This document shows positions 33,614-42,536 of a stretch of DNA of 64,000 bases, in pieces. Made by a program: the position numbers and the translations under genes. The DNA lies in the NCBI RefSeq assembly GCF_013618475.1, contig NZ_JABJVN010000009.1, positions 109,605 to 173,604 on the forward strand, written 5' to 3'. Origin of the DNA: Saccharibacillus deserti. Its GTDB lineage: Bacteria > Bacillota > Bacilli > Paenibacillales > Paenibacillaceae. The first letter of the stretch is position 1; each line of letters begins with the position of its first letter. The notes beneath the pieces were generated by a model. That model saw only the letters and a program-made list of their open reading frames with translations, did not search any database and was not told the DNA's origin.

Positions 33614-35023
33614 ATGAGTTCGGACCGCATATTCCAAAAACACCGCCATCCGGCGAAAACTTTCTCGCTCGGCCTGCAGCACGTGCTGGCGATGTACGCC
33701 GGCGCGATTGTCGTTCCGATGATCGTCGGCAACGCGATCGGCATGACCCAGGAGCAGCTGACGTACCTGATCGCGATCGACCTGCTCGCCTGCGGCGTCG
33801 CGACGCTGATGCAGGTCTGGGGCAACCGGCTGTTCGGCATCAAGCTTCCGGTCGTGCTAGGCTGCGCTTTCCAGGCCGTCTCGCCGATGATTATGATCGG
33901 CAACGCGCCGGGCATGGGGATCGGGGCCATTTACGGGGCGATCATCGCTTCGGGCTTGTTCATATTCCTCTTCTCCGGCCTGTTCGGGCAGTTGATTCGT
34001 TTGTTCCCGCCGATCGTGACGGGTTCCGTCGTGACGATTATCGGCGTAACGCTCATTCCGACAGCCATGACGAATCTCGGCGGCGGACAGGGCGCGGAAG
34101 ATTTCGGCAGCTTGCCGAACATCCTGCTCGGCTTCGGCGTGCTGGTCTTTATCGTGCTGCTGAACCGCGTCTCGACCGGCTTTATCCGTTCCATTTCGAT
34201 CCTGATCGGCCTCGTCGCCGGTACGGTCGTCGCCACGTTCATGGGCAAAGTGGATTTCTCGCCGGTGGCCAACGCCAGCTGGTTCCACGCGATCACGCCG
34301 TTCCATTTCGCAGCGCCGGTCTTTAACATCAGCGCGATCCTTACCATGATCCTGGTTGCCATCGTCAGCGTCGTCGAGTCGACGGGCGTGTTCATGGTGC
34401 TGGGACGCATCGTCGGCCGCGAGATCGGCTCCAAAGAGCTGGCACGCGGCTATCGGGCCGAAGGTCTGGCAATCATGCTCGGCGGGATCTTCAACTCGTT
34501 CCCGTACACGACGTATTCGCAGAATGTGGGCCTCGTGCAGATGAGCCGCGTGAAGACGCGCGACGTTGTCGCCGTGGCGGGCATCCTGCTCGTGATCGTC
34601 GGCTTCATTCCGAAGATCGCCGCGACGGCGCAGCTGATTCCGTCTTCGGTACTCGGCGGCGCGATGGTCGCGCTGTTCGGCCTCGTGCTGTCGTCGGGCG
34701 TGCGCGTGCTGGGCGACCAGGTCGACCTGTCCCGCCACGAGAACCTGTTCATCATCGCCTGCTCGGTCGGTATGGGCCTCGGGGTCTCGACCGTGCCGGG
34801 GCTGTTCGCGGGCCTGCCGGAACAGCTGCGTATTCTGGTGGATAACGGCATTATCGCCGGCAGCTTTACCGCGATCATCATGAATCTGCTGTTCAACGGC
34901 TTGGGCGAGAAAAACGCGCATCTCAACATCACCGGCGACGACGATGTATTCGGCGGCGAAGAAGGCGCGGGGGCATCCGAACCATCCGGCGCTTCCAAGA
35001 AAAGCGTAGGCAGCGCCGTTTAA
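33614..35023 (+). CDS. pbuX: Xanthine permease (NCS2 family)
   Basis: 469 residues, about 14 membrane segments; NCS2 motifs QHVLAMYAGAIVVP at the start, the loop SVVESTGVFMVLGRI and NSFPYTTYSQNVGLVQMS. It imports xanthine with protons. The C-terminal 35 residues are acidic and Gly/Ala/Ser-rich. GGGGAGG lies 13 bp before ATG 33614, somewhat far. Operon with xpt. Confidence 0.93.
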   Translation: MSSDRIFQKHRHPAKTFSLGLQHVLAMYAGAIVVPMIVGNAIGMTQEQLTYLIAIDLLACGVATLMQVWGNRLFGIKLPVVLGCAFQAVSPMIMIGNAPGMGIGAIYGAIIASGLFIFLFSGLFGQLIRLFPPIVTGSVVTIIGVTLIPTAMTNLGGGQGAEDFGSLPNILLGFGVLVFIVLLNRVSTGFIRSISILIGLVAGTVVATFMGKVDFSPVANASWFHAITPFHFAAPVFNISAILTMILVAIVSVVESTGVFMVLGRIVGREIGSKELARGYRAEGLAIMLGGIFNSFPYTTYSQNVGLVQMSRVKTRDVVAVAGILLVIVGFIPKIAATAQLIPSSVLGGAMVALFGLVLSSGVRVLGDQVDLSRHENLFIIACSVGMGLGVSTVPGLFAGLPEQLRILVDNGIIAGSFTAIIMNLLFNGLGEKNAHLNITGDDDVFGGEEGAGASEPSGASKKSVGSAV

Positions 35024-35087
35024 GCGGCTTGTACCGCCTGCTTGCCCTGCCGTTCAGGCTTATCGAACAGGCATTTTGCAGGTAGCG

Positions 35088-35135
35088 AAAAGGACCGTGC
35101 TTTCCTGGGTTTTTCCGGGAAGCCGGTCCTTTTTT
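35088..35135 (+). terminator. Terminator after pbuX
   Basis: AAAAGGACCG (35088-35097) pairs with CGGTCCTTTT, with an inner GCTTTCC/GGGAAGC stem, then a T6 run. Confidence 0.85.
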
Positions 35136-35245
35136 GCCTACTTCCTATAATTATGAAAGAACCACTCGCCAAACTGGTTACAATAGAGGTAGACGACAAA
35201 CAAAAAAACGTACGGATTACACTACTATTCGCTTCGGGGTGACTA

Positions 35246-36934
35246 ATGAACAAGAAATGGTGGAAAGAAAGCGTCATTTATCAAATCTATCCGATCAGTT
35301 TCAAAGACACGACAGGCGACGGCAAAGGCGATCTGCGCGGCATTATCGAAAAGCTCGGCTATTTGCAGGAGCTGGGCGTCGACGCGATCTGGATCTGTCC
35401 GATCTACACGTCGCCCGACTACGACAACGGCTACGATATCAGCGACTACTACGGGATCGATCCCAAGTACGGTACGATGGAAGACTTCGAAGAACTGCTT
35501 CAGAAAGCGCACGCCCGCAATATCCGCATCATCATGGATCTGGTACTCAACCACAGTTCGCATCTGCATCAATGGTTTATCGAAGCTTCGGCTTCCAAAG
35601 ACAACCCCAAGCGCGATTATTACATCTGGCGCGAGCCCAAGGAAAACGGCGGTTACCCGAACAACTGGGAATCGTATTTCAGCGGCTCGGTCTGGGAATT
35701 CGACGAACGCACGCAGGAATATTACATGCATCTGTACGCGAAGGAACAGCCGGACCTGAACTGGGAGAATCCCGAAGTGGTCCGCGAGCTGCACGACATG
35801 GTAAAATGGTGGCTGGAAAAAGGCGTGGACGGCTTCCGTTTCGACGCCATCTCGCATATCGTCAAAGCCGAAGGACTGCCCGACGCGGACAATCCGCAGA
35901 ACCTTCCGGTTGTGCAGGCGTACCACTTTTTCTCCAACCTGGACAAAGTGCATGTTTTCCTGCGGACGCTGAACGAAGACGTCCTCGATTTTTACGACAT
36001 CATGAACGTGGGCGAAGTGTCCGGTCTCGGCCCCGAGCAGGCGCTCGACTACGTGGGGGAAGGCCGCAACGAGCTGGACATGATCTTCCAGTTTGAGCAT
36101 ATGTTCCTGGATGCCAAGTCCGGCGGAACGGGCAAATGGGATATCAAGCCGTGGACGCTGATCGACCTTAAGAAGATCATGAGCCGCTGGCAGACCGTTC
36201 TGCACAAAAAAGGCTGGAACGCCAACTACATGAGCAACCACGATCAGCCGCGGCAGGTGTCGAGATTCGGCAACGACAAAGACTACCGCGTGCGTTCGGC
36301 CAAACTGCTGGCGACGTTCCTGCATACGCTGCAGGGAACGCCGTACATCTACCAGGGCGAAGAGATCGGCATGACCAACGTACAGTTCGATACCATCGAG
36401 CAGTATCGCGACGTCGAAACGCTGAACTATTACAAGCAGTGCAAGCAAAAAGGCATGGAAGAACGCGAGATCATGGAGCGTATCTGGAAAAAAAGCCGCG
36501 ACAATGCCCGCACGCCGATGCAGTGGAATTACGGGGAGCACGCCGGCTTTACCGACGGGGAACCGTGGATGGGCGTCAATCCGAATTTCGCCAAGATCAA
36601 TGTCGAAGCGGCGCGCAAAGACCCGGATTCCATCTTCCACCATTACCGCAAACTGATCGAACTGCGCAAGAAGCACGAAGTGCTCGTCTACGGCGATTAC
36701 AAGCTGCTGCTGCCGCTGCACGAAGAGATCTATGCCTTCGTGCGGACCTGGGAGAACGAGAAGCTGCTGGTCATCCTGAACTTCTTCAGCGGAACGCCTT
36801 CGTTCGAATGGCCGGAAGATCTGCGCGCCATGAAGCACGAGCTGCTGATCGCCAACTACGAGCCGATCGAAGGCGAAGACGTCTACGATCTGACGCTGCG
36901 CCCTTATGAGGGCCGGGTGTATAAGCTGGTTTGA
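35246..36934 (+). CDS. GH13 alpha-glucosidase (oligo-1,6-glucosidase / trehalose-6-phosphate hydrolase type)
   Basis: 562 residues, no signal peptide. GH13 regions: DLVLNHSS (region I), GFRFDAISH with nucleophile Asp200, NVGE with acid/base Glu257, and SNHD with Asp333. The N-terminus WWKESVIYQIYPISFKDTTGDG and RTPMQWN are typical of subfamilies 29/31. Val after the nucleophile region cannot settle linkage; alpha-1,6 or mixed alpha-glucosides are likely. CGGGGTGAC precedes ATG. Monocistronic with its own terminator. Confidence 0.9.
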   Translation: MNKKWWKESVIYQIYPISFKDTTGDGKGDLRGIIEKLGYLQELGVDAIWICPIYTSPDYDNGYDISDYYGIDPKYGTMEDFEELLQKAHARNIRIIMDLVLNHSSHLHQWFIEASASKDNPKRDYYIWREPKENGGYPNNWESYFSGSVWEFDERTQEYYMHLYAKEQPDLNWENPEVVRELHDMVKWWLEKGVDGFRFDAISHIVKAEGLPDADNPQNLPVVQAYHFFSNLDKVHVFLRTLNEDVLDFYDIMNVGEVSGLGPEQALDYVGEGRNELDMIFQFEHMFLDAKSGGTGKWDIKPWTLIDLKKIMSRWQTVLHKKGWNANYMSNHDQPRQVSRFGNDKDYRVRSAKLLATFLHTLQGTPYIYQGEEIGMTNVQFDTIEQYRDVETLNYYKQCKQKGMEEREIMERIWKKSRDNARTPMQWNYGEHAGFTDGEPWMGVNPNFAKINVEAARKDPDSIFHHYRKLIELRKKHEVLVYGDYKLLLPLHEEIYAFVRTWENEKLLVILNFFSGTPSFEWPEDLRAMKHELLIANYEPIEGEDVYDLTLRPYEGRVYKLV

Positions 36935-36950
36935 CCCGGTAATGGAAAAT

Positions 36951-36979
36951 AGCCTCCCCTTATTTGGGGAGGCTGTTTG
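36951..36979 (+). terminator. Terminator after GH13 gene
   Basis: AGCCTCCCC (36951-36959), loop, GGGGAGGCT (36966-36974), then GTTTG. Confidence 0.75.
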
Positions 36980-37120
36980 TCATACGTATCGAATCAGCGA
37001 GTTGGAGTGGATATGGCTGCACCTGGACACTTAATTGGCATCAAAGGTCCAATATTGGCCAAATAACTGCGCAGCGTCACTTCATTTGTTGGAACGGCGG
37101 CTTATCGGCAGCTTCACAAG

Positions 37121-37148
37121 CGAATAAGCGCGGAGATGCGCTTATTCG
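37121..37148. repeat. Perfect 11-bp hairpin CGAATAAGCGC / GCGCTTATTCG
   Basis: Loop GGAGAT. It lies in the 287-bp gap between the GH13 and glucosyltransferase genes, among further GCTTAT/ATAAGC words (37090, 37181). No U-run, so not a standard terminator; possibly part of a dispersed intergenic repeat. Confidence 0.55.
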
Positions 37149-37221
37149 GGGATCTCGGAGATGGACAAGCCGTATAGCTGCTTATACGCAGTTATTCGGA
37201 CAGCCGGCGAAGCCTGCACGC

Positions 37222-38466
37222 TCAGCCGGGAATATCGGCCGATCGGAGGCTCATATACCGCGCGATCAGGTCGTCGGCGATCTCGCCCGCGGCGTTCGGA
37301 TGGCCGAGCGCGGCTGCGCGTTCGCGTGCGGCGCGCAGCTTGGCCGGGTCGCCCAGCAGGCCGGCGATCTGGCCTGCCAGCTCGCCGGCGCTGCGGGAGA
37401 TAAACGCGGCGCCTTGGTCTTCGAGATAGACGGCGTTATTGCGTTCCTGTCCCGGCACGGGGCGGAACAGGAAGATCGGGAGCCGGCAGGCCAGCGATTC
37501 GGCGAGCGTAATGCCGCCGGGCTTGGTCACGATACAGTCGCTCATGCGCATGAGCGAGGCGACGCGGTCCGTGAAGCCGAGCACCTGGATGCGCGCATCC
37601 CCGGCGTACTGCTGCGCGAGCGCGGCGCGCATCTCTTCGTTGCGGCCGCAGACGACGACCATCTGGATGTCGCCCTGCGCCAGCAGAAGGTCGCAGACGC
37701 GGCGAAGGCCGAGCATGACGCCGTAGGCGCCGGCCATGAGCAGCACGGTCTTGCGCGCCGGATCGAGCGCGACGCCGGGTACGGGGGATTCGCTTGCGCG
37801 CAGCGTGCGGGCAGCGGCGAAGCCCTGGAGATCCGGAGACGACGCGGCAGCCTTGTCGATCATATGGGGATCGCGGCCAGCCAATCGCGCCTTGTCCGCT
37901 TCGGCCGATCCGAATCCGTCCTTGATGGGGATTCCGCTGACGGTAATGCGATTGGGGTCGATGCCGACCGACGCCGCTTCCCGGCGCATCTCTTCCGTGG
38001 CGACATAGAAACGGTCCACGGCAGGATGGAGCCAGCGCCCGTGCAGATCGAAGTCGGTGACGACATTGACGATCGGAATATCGAGTCCGATCTTGCGGCG
38101 AAGCTTGGGCATGACCATCTGCGGGAAAGTATGGATCACGACGCTTGGACGTTCCGTCTTGAGATATTCTTCAAGTCTACGGGTACCGAAAGCGTGCAGA
38201 ATATGGGCAAACGGCTTGTCCGACTTCATTTCTTTGGTCATATTGTATACGAGGCCGTACAGGCCGGGGATGGTACGGTAGCTCTGCATATAGACGAATC
38301 GGGTCAGATCGTTGAGCTTGGGATGCGCTTCGGCCATCAGATCCAGCAGTTTGACTTGGCGGATCCCCCGTTCGTGCAGACTTTTTTCAAGCGCTTTGGT
38401 CGCCTGATAATGCCCGTCGCCATAGCTGGCGTACAGGATCAGGACGTTGGGTTCCTGCGGTTGCAT
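37222..38466 (-). CDS. ugtP: MGDG synthase-family processive diacylglycerol glucosyltransferase
   Basis: 414 residues of the GT28 UgtP/MGDG synthase family: N-terminal ILYASYGDGHYQATKALEKSL, VVTDFDLHGRW, and the donor site KPGGITLAESLACRLPIFLFRPVPGQERNNA. It moves glucose from UDP-glucose to diacylglycerol, making the glycolipid anchor of lipoteichoic acid. A segment at about 235-265 (AEADKARLAGRDPHMIDKAAASSPDLQG) looks like an insertion. AGGAGGAACCC precedes ATG 38466. Confidence 0.85.
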   Translation of the reverse strand: MQPQEPNVLILYASYGDGHYQATKALEKSLHERGIRQVKLLDLMAEAHPKLNDLTRFVYMQSYRTIPGLYGLVYNMTKEMKSDKPFAHILHAFGTRRLEEYLKTERPSVVIHTFPQMVMPKLRRKIGLDIPIVNVVTDFDLHGRWLHPAVDRFYVATEEMRREAASVGIDPNRITVSGIPIKDGFGSAEADKARLAGRDPHMIDKAAASSPDLQGFAAARTLRASESPVPGVALDPARKTVLLMAGAYGVMLGLRRVCDLLLAQGDIQMVVVCGRNEEMRAALAQQYAGDARIQVLGFTDRVASLMRMSDCIVTKPGGITLAESLACRLPIFLFRPVPGQERNNAVYLEDQGAAFISRSAGELAGQIAGLLGDPAKLRAARERAAALGHPNAAGEIADDLIARYMSLRSADIPG

Positions 38467-38963
38467 GGGTTCCTCCTGTTTTTTGCGAGATAGGCTTATC
38501 ATACCAAGATTCGGCCCGCGAGCCAATGAGCCGGGAGCGGAATCGGCAGACGGGGGCCGAGCAACTTTCCCGGTTGATTTGCGTCTAATCGGTAAGGCGG
38601 AGAACGGACGGGGAAGACCGGTTCGAATGAATTCCCCGCCAAGGCGATTCATATCCAATTTCGTCGAAAAATGTTATACTCGTAAGTAGGCATCTTCTCA
38701 ATATCTGTAGTTCAGTCTTTGTTTTCGTTTGGAGGACAGTCGCATCCGGCCAAAGAGAGAAGAAAGGGCAAACCGGAAGTGATTCAGTAGGCATTTCGTC
38801 GGGTATGTAAGAAAATAGGTACAGGTTTGAGCTTTTATGCGGCGTGCGTTGTCTATAACCGGGCGGCGCAGCGCGGCGGGCAGGACGGTGACCTCACGGG
38901 GCGTCTGTCGGCAGCAGATTTTTTTGACATTCTCGATAACGAAATACGTTCCGGGAGGGAATT
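38467..38963. other. Divergent intergenic region and long leader, 497 bp
   Basis: The first 200 bp separate the glucosyltransferase from an extended -10 promoter at 38672-38680. The remaining 280 bp would be transcribed as the leader of the 63-aa gene. It contains GC-rich patches, a T7 run at 38920-38926 and a TTGACA at about 38924 without matching -10. No known RNA family recognised. Confidence 0.5.
38672..38680 (+). promoter_or_regulatory. Extended -10 promoter TGTTATACT
   Basis: TG (38672-38673) plus TATACT (38675-38680); no good -35. Predicted start near 38687, some 277 nt before the next start codon. Confidence 0.5.
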
Positions 38964-39155
38964 ATGATGGCGACCAAAGGTCATAACGAAGTCAAGGAAA
39001 GTCTGCGGGAAATGACTCGTATTTTTCGCCCAAGCGATCCGAAAAAATTCGTCAAAGAATATGTTCGGAAGTATCACATTATGGGCGGGTACGAGGAAGA
39101 ATTGACGCTGGTGGTTGAAAACGAGATGGGCAAGCTCAACTCGTCCGCTTCCTGA
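38964..39155 (+). CDS. Small hypothetical protein, 63 aa
   Basis: CGGGAGGGAATT directly precedes ATG 38964. Charged, helical sequence (GHNEVKESLREMTRIFRPSDPKKFVKEYVRKYH), no membrane segment. Good ribosome site and typical codon use support it. Function unknown. Confidence 0.7.
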   Translation: MMATKGHNEVKESLREMTRIFRPSDPKKFVKEYVRKYHIMGGYEEELTLVVENEMGKLNSSAS

Positions 39156-39269
39156 AACAAGGCTTCAAACGGCTGCGGCTGCAGTCGGATTATCGTGAAG
39201 ATGCTTTTGCCGGCGTGTTCTGCGACCGGCAACCCGCTACAACCGGAGTTCCCGTTTATCGAACACTCG

Positions 39270-39310
39270 ACCGTCCTTTACGGCCCTTATGCCGGAAGGA
39301 CGGTTTTTTT
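39270..39310 (+). terminator. Terminator after 63-aa gene
   Basis: ACCGTCCTT (39270-39278) with AAGGACGGT (39296-39304), then T6. Confidence 0.85.
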
Positions 39311-39344
39311 GGTGCGACGAATACGGATCGGACCTTACTTTTTC

Positions 39345-39373
39345 TTGACGTAATCCCCAAATTCGTCTAAAGT
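39345..39373 (+). promoter_or_regulatory. Promoter of the permease-GntR-ATPase unit
   Basis: TTGACG (39345-39350), 17-bp spacer, TAAAGT (39368-39373). Confidence 0.65.
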
Positions 39374-39457
39374 GTGCTTATCGATATATACAGAAGCACA
39401 GGACGGAAGGCCTTTTCTTTTGGGGAACGGTCGGCCGACGGAGAACGGAGGAACAAG

Positions 39458-40177
39458 ATGGGTGGAATCTGGCGTCAAGTCTGGCTCATTCTCGGCCGGG
39501 AATTCAAGATTGACCGATATTACCTGATCGGATCGCTGCTGTTTATCGTCTACATGGGCTTTTTTGGCGGTTTGATGATGGGACGGCTGCAGGAAGAACC
39601 GGGATTATCTTTTTTGGCGAACATGATGTTTTGGGTTATCGCTTCGATGATCGGCTATTATTTTTCCAGACGGATCGCCAAATACATCGCCGAAGATTCG
39701 TACACGAATACGCTCGCTTATTACCGGTCGCTGCCGATCGGGGTCGAGGTGCTGGTCTGGGCAAGAATCGCGCAGCTGCTGCTGGCTACGCTGTTCAACG
39801 GCCTTCTGCTGTTCGCGATCATGTATCTGTCGGCTTCCGGGCTGCGCGGACAGCTCGACCTTGGCGCTTACGTCGTGTTCGCCCTGACCTGGACAGGGTT
39901 TGGCTTACTGCTCAACAGCCTATACATCGCGATGGAATTTCTGCTCAGAGGCCGGGCCTATTTCTGGAACAGCCTGATTCTGATGGCCGTGATTATGCTG
40001 GCGGCGCTGGCGCTGCATTTGTCGGGGATACATGTCGTGGCATCGAGCATAAGCATGAGCGCGGAACAGGGCGCGGCCTCGCCGGCGATGTGGATCCTCC
40101 TCGGTCTTGGGGCCGCGGGCGTCTGCACGGCCTACGTATTCATTAAGCGAGGGGTACCGCGTCGGGATTTGGCTTAA
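39458..40177 (+). CDS. ABC-2 type transporter permease
   Basis: 239 residues, six membrane helices, no ATPase motif. GGAGGAACAAG precedes ATG 39458. It is followed after 30 bp by a GntR regulator and then an ATPase gene, the arrangement of YtrA-controlled exporters for cell-wall antibiotics or other membrane-active compounds. Substrate unknown. Confidence 0.8.
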   Translation: MGGIWRQVWLILGREFKIDRYYLIGSLLFIVYMGFFGGLMMGRLQEEPGLSFLANMMFWVIASMIGYYFSRRIAKYIAEDSYTNTLAYYRSLPIGVEVLVWARIAQLLLATLFNGLLLFAIMYLSASGLRGQLDLGAYVVFALTWTGFGLLLNSLYIAMEFLLRGRAYFWNSLILMAVIMLAALALHLSGIHVVASSISMSAEQGAASPAMWILLGLGAAGVCTAYVFIKRGVPRRDLA

Positions 40178-40207
40178 GCGCCCGGCGGGACATAAAGGAG
40201 TGAAGTG

Positions 40208-40597
40208 ATGCGGATACCCGTTCAAATTAACGAGAGCAGCGCCGAGCCGCTGTATCACCAGATCGAGACGCAGCTGCGCTCGCTGATCGTTACCGGACAG
40301 ATCGCGGAAGGTACGCTGCTGCCGTCGATTCGGGAGTTTTCGGCCGATCTGAAATGCAGCGTGATCACGATCCGCCGGGTCTATCAGGATCTGGAGAACG
40401 AAGGAATGCTGCGGACAAGGCAGGGCACGGGAACATTCGTGGCCAAGGTCGACACGGACGACCGGGAAGCTTACCGCAAACGGATCGTGGTAGATGCGGT
40501 GCGCGAGCTGCTCGACACGGCCAAGTCGGTCGGCTACGAATTATCGGATCTTCGGGAATTGTTGGATGAAACGCTTCGGGAAGAAGAGCGTAAATAG
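40208..40597 (+). CDS. GntR family regulator, YtrA subfamily
   Basis: 129 residues: winged HTH EPLYHQIETQLRSLIVTGQIAEGTLLPSIREFSADLKCSVITIRRVYQDLENEGML with RQGTGTFVA, and a short C-terminal dimer helix, as in YtrA, with no effector domain. It probably represses its own operon, the flanking permease and ATPase genes. AAAGGAGTGAA precedes GTG 40205/ATG 40208; ATG chosen. Confidence 0.88.
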   Translation: MRIPVQINESSAEPLYHQIETQLRSLIVTGQIAEGTLLPSIREFSADLKCSVITIRRVYQDLENEGMLRTRQGTGTFVAKVDTDDREAYRKRIVVDAVRELLDTAKSVGYELSDLRELLDETLREEERK

Positions 40598-40706
40598 ACG
40601 GAGTCCTGCCAAAAAAAACTTCCCGAGGAAAACGACGGAAAGAAAGGCGGCAGGTTTCCGGACAAGCGGCGGCATCATCAGTCGACCGGAAAAGGAGTGG
40701 AGAACG

Positions 40707-41597
40707 ATGGAGAACGCGGTGTTGGAATGGAAGCGGGTCGTGAAGAAGCGCGACCGCATGGTGCTGGGCCCGGTCGATCTGAAGCTGTACGAGAACTACG
40801 TGACCGCGCTGATCGGGCGCAACGGCTCCGGCAAGTCGACGCTGATGAAGCTGGCTGCCCAGTTGATCATGCCGGACGAAGGCGAAGTGACCTGGTACGG
40901 ACAATCTTACCCGCAGGGCCTGCCCACGGACGTGCGCGCTTCGATCGCCTACGTGCCGGAGAATTTCGCGGCCGAAGAAGACAGCCTCAAAATGGACGAC
41001 GTGGCACAGTTCCGCGCGTCATGGTATCCGAAGTGGGACTGGCAGCGGTTTGAAGAACTGCTGAATCGCTTCGAGGTTCCCGGAGGCAAGAAGATGAACA
41101 AGCTGTCCAAAGGGCAGCGCCGCAAGTTCGAGATCGCGGCTGCTCTGGCGACAAGGCCCAAACTTCTGCTGCTGGACGAACCTTCGTCGGGACTCGATCC
41201 TTTTGCCTGGAAAACGATGATGAACGAAATCCGCCGCTGCGTGGACGAGGACGGTGCTTCGGTGCTGCTGTCGACGCATATCGTGGAGGAAGTCCGGCGG
41301 ATGGCCGATTACCTCGTTCTGATGGAAAAAGGGCGTTCGCTCGGACTGCTGGAGAAGGATGCGCTGCTGGACCGGGGGCGCGAAATCTGGATCGGGCGCG
41401 ACGACGAACTGCTCGCGGAGATGCCGGGGGTCGTCGAATCGGCGATCGAGGCGGAGGGCATGATCCGTTTCGTCACGCTGGATTATGCCGGGGCTTCGGC
41501 GCTGCTGGACGAAGCCGGAGTCAAGCCGATCCGGGTCCGGGCGCTGGAGCTGGATGAAGCGATGGAGCATTGGATGAACGGAAGTCTGCTGGACTGA
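40707..41597 (+). CDS. ABC transporter ATP-binding protein (BcrA/YtrB type)
   Basis: 296 residues. Walker A IGRNGSGKST, signature LSKGQRRK, Walker B LLLLDEPSSGLDP and His switch STHIVEE. The LSKGQ signature and the DEPSSGLD form match export-type ATPases partnered with ABC-2 permeases; the partner is the permease gene upstream of the GntR. AAAAGGAGTGG precedes ATG 40707. A 33-bp gap leads to the next ATPase. Confidence 0.87.
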   Translation: MENAVLEWKRVVKKRDRMVLGPVDLKLYENYVTALIGRNGSGKSTLMKLAAQLIMPDEGEVTWYGQSYPQGLPTDVRASIAYVPENFAAEEDSLKMDDVAQFRASWYPKWDWQRFEELLNRFEVPGGKKMNKLSKGQRRKFEIAAALATRPKLLLLDEPSSGLDPFAWKTMMNEIRRCVDEDGASVLLSTHIVEEVRRMADYLVLMEKGRSLGLLEKDALLDRGREIWIGRDDELLAEMPGVVESAIEAEGMIRFVTLDYAGASALLDEAGVKPIRVRALELDEAMEHWMNGSLLD

Positions 41598-41630
41598 TTC
41601 TGCACCCGACCAAGGAAGAGGAGGATGAAG

Positions 41631-42536
41631 ATGACGGAACGACTGATTTTGCAAAACGTGGTCAAGCGCTACGGCGACAAGACGGCGGTGGACGGAATTA
41701 CGCTTGGCGTAAAAGAAGGCGAGATCTACGGCCTGCTCGGCGCGAACGGAGCGGGCAAGACGACGACCATGCGGATGGTGCTGGGCCTGATCTATCCCGA
41801 CGAAGGCAGTATTACATACGGAGGCCGTCCTTACGGCGGCGACGTGCAGCGCCTGGTCGGCTATCTGCCTGAAGAACGCGGGCTGTACCCGAAGGTCAAA
41901 GTCAGCGAGCAGATCGTCTATCTGGCGAAGCTGCGCGGCATGGACGGCTCCGAAGCGGAAAAGAACCTCAAATACTGGATGAACAAGTTCGATGCCGAGG
42001 AATACTACGACAAGCGGATCGAAGAACTGTCCAAAGGCAACCAGCAGAAAATGGGCTTTATCGCGGCGGTCGTGCACCGTCCCCAGATCCTGATCCTGGA
42101 CGAAGCGTTCAGCGGTCTGGACCCGGTCAACGTCGAGCTGCTGAAGCTTGCGGTCAAGGAACTGCGCGACGAAGGCGCAAGCATCCTGTTCTCGACGCAC
42201 CGGATGGAGCATGTGGAGGAACTATGCCGCCACATTACGATTCTGGATCGGTCGAAGACCGTCGTTCAAGGCGATATCCGCGAGATCAAGAGCGGATTCC
42301 CGCGCGAGCAGATTCTGCTCAAGACGTCGGCGGCCGTTGCGGGACTGGAAGCCATTCCCGGCGTGACCGGAGTGGAAGGCGATCCCGAACATTATATCGT
42401 GACCATTTCGGACGAAGCGGCGGCCGTGCCGGTGCTGACCGAAGCGATGCGCCAGAGCGAAGTCCGTCATTTCGAAGTGAAGGAACCGACGCTCAACCAA
42501 ATCTTTATTCGATCGGTGGGTGAACGCCATGAATAG
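41631..42536 (+). CDS. ABC transporter ATP-binding protein, NatA-like
   Basis: 301 residues from ATG 41631 (GAGGAGG six bases upstream). Walker A LGANGAGKTTT, signature LSKGNQQK, Walker B ILILDEAFSGLDP, STHRMEH. C-terminal domain with EPTLNQIFI as in NatA/YhaQ. Overlaps the permease gene by 8 bp, so it pairs with it. Possible sodium or drug export. Confidence 0.88.
   Translation: MTERLILQNVVKRYGDKTAVDGITLGVKEGEIYGLLGANGAGKTTTMRMVLGLIYPDEGSITYGGRPYGGDVQRLVGYLPEERGLYPKVKVSEQIVYLAKLRGMDGSEAEKNLKYWMNKFDAEEYYDKRIEELSKGNQQKMGFIAAVVHRPQILILDEAFSGLDPVNVELLKLAVKELRDEGASILFSTHRMEHVEELCRHITILDRSKTVVQGDIREIKSGFPREQILLKTSAAVAGLEAIPGVTGVEGDPEHYIVTISDEAAAVPVLTEAMRQSEVRHFEVKEPTLNQIFIRSVGERHE

Larger units (their letters stand above)
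39156..39457. other. Intergenic region of 302 bp
   Basis: Contains the terminator at 39270-39310 and the promoter at 39345-39373 for the ABC unit. Nothing else seen. Confidence 0.7.
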
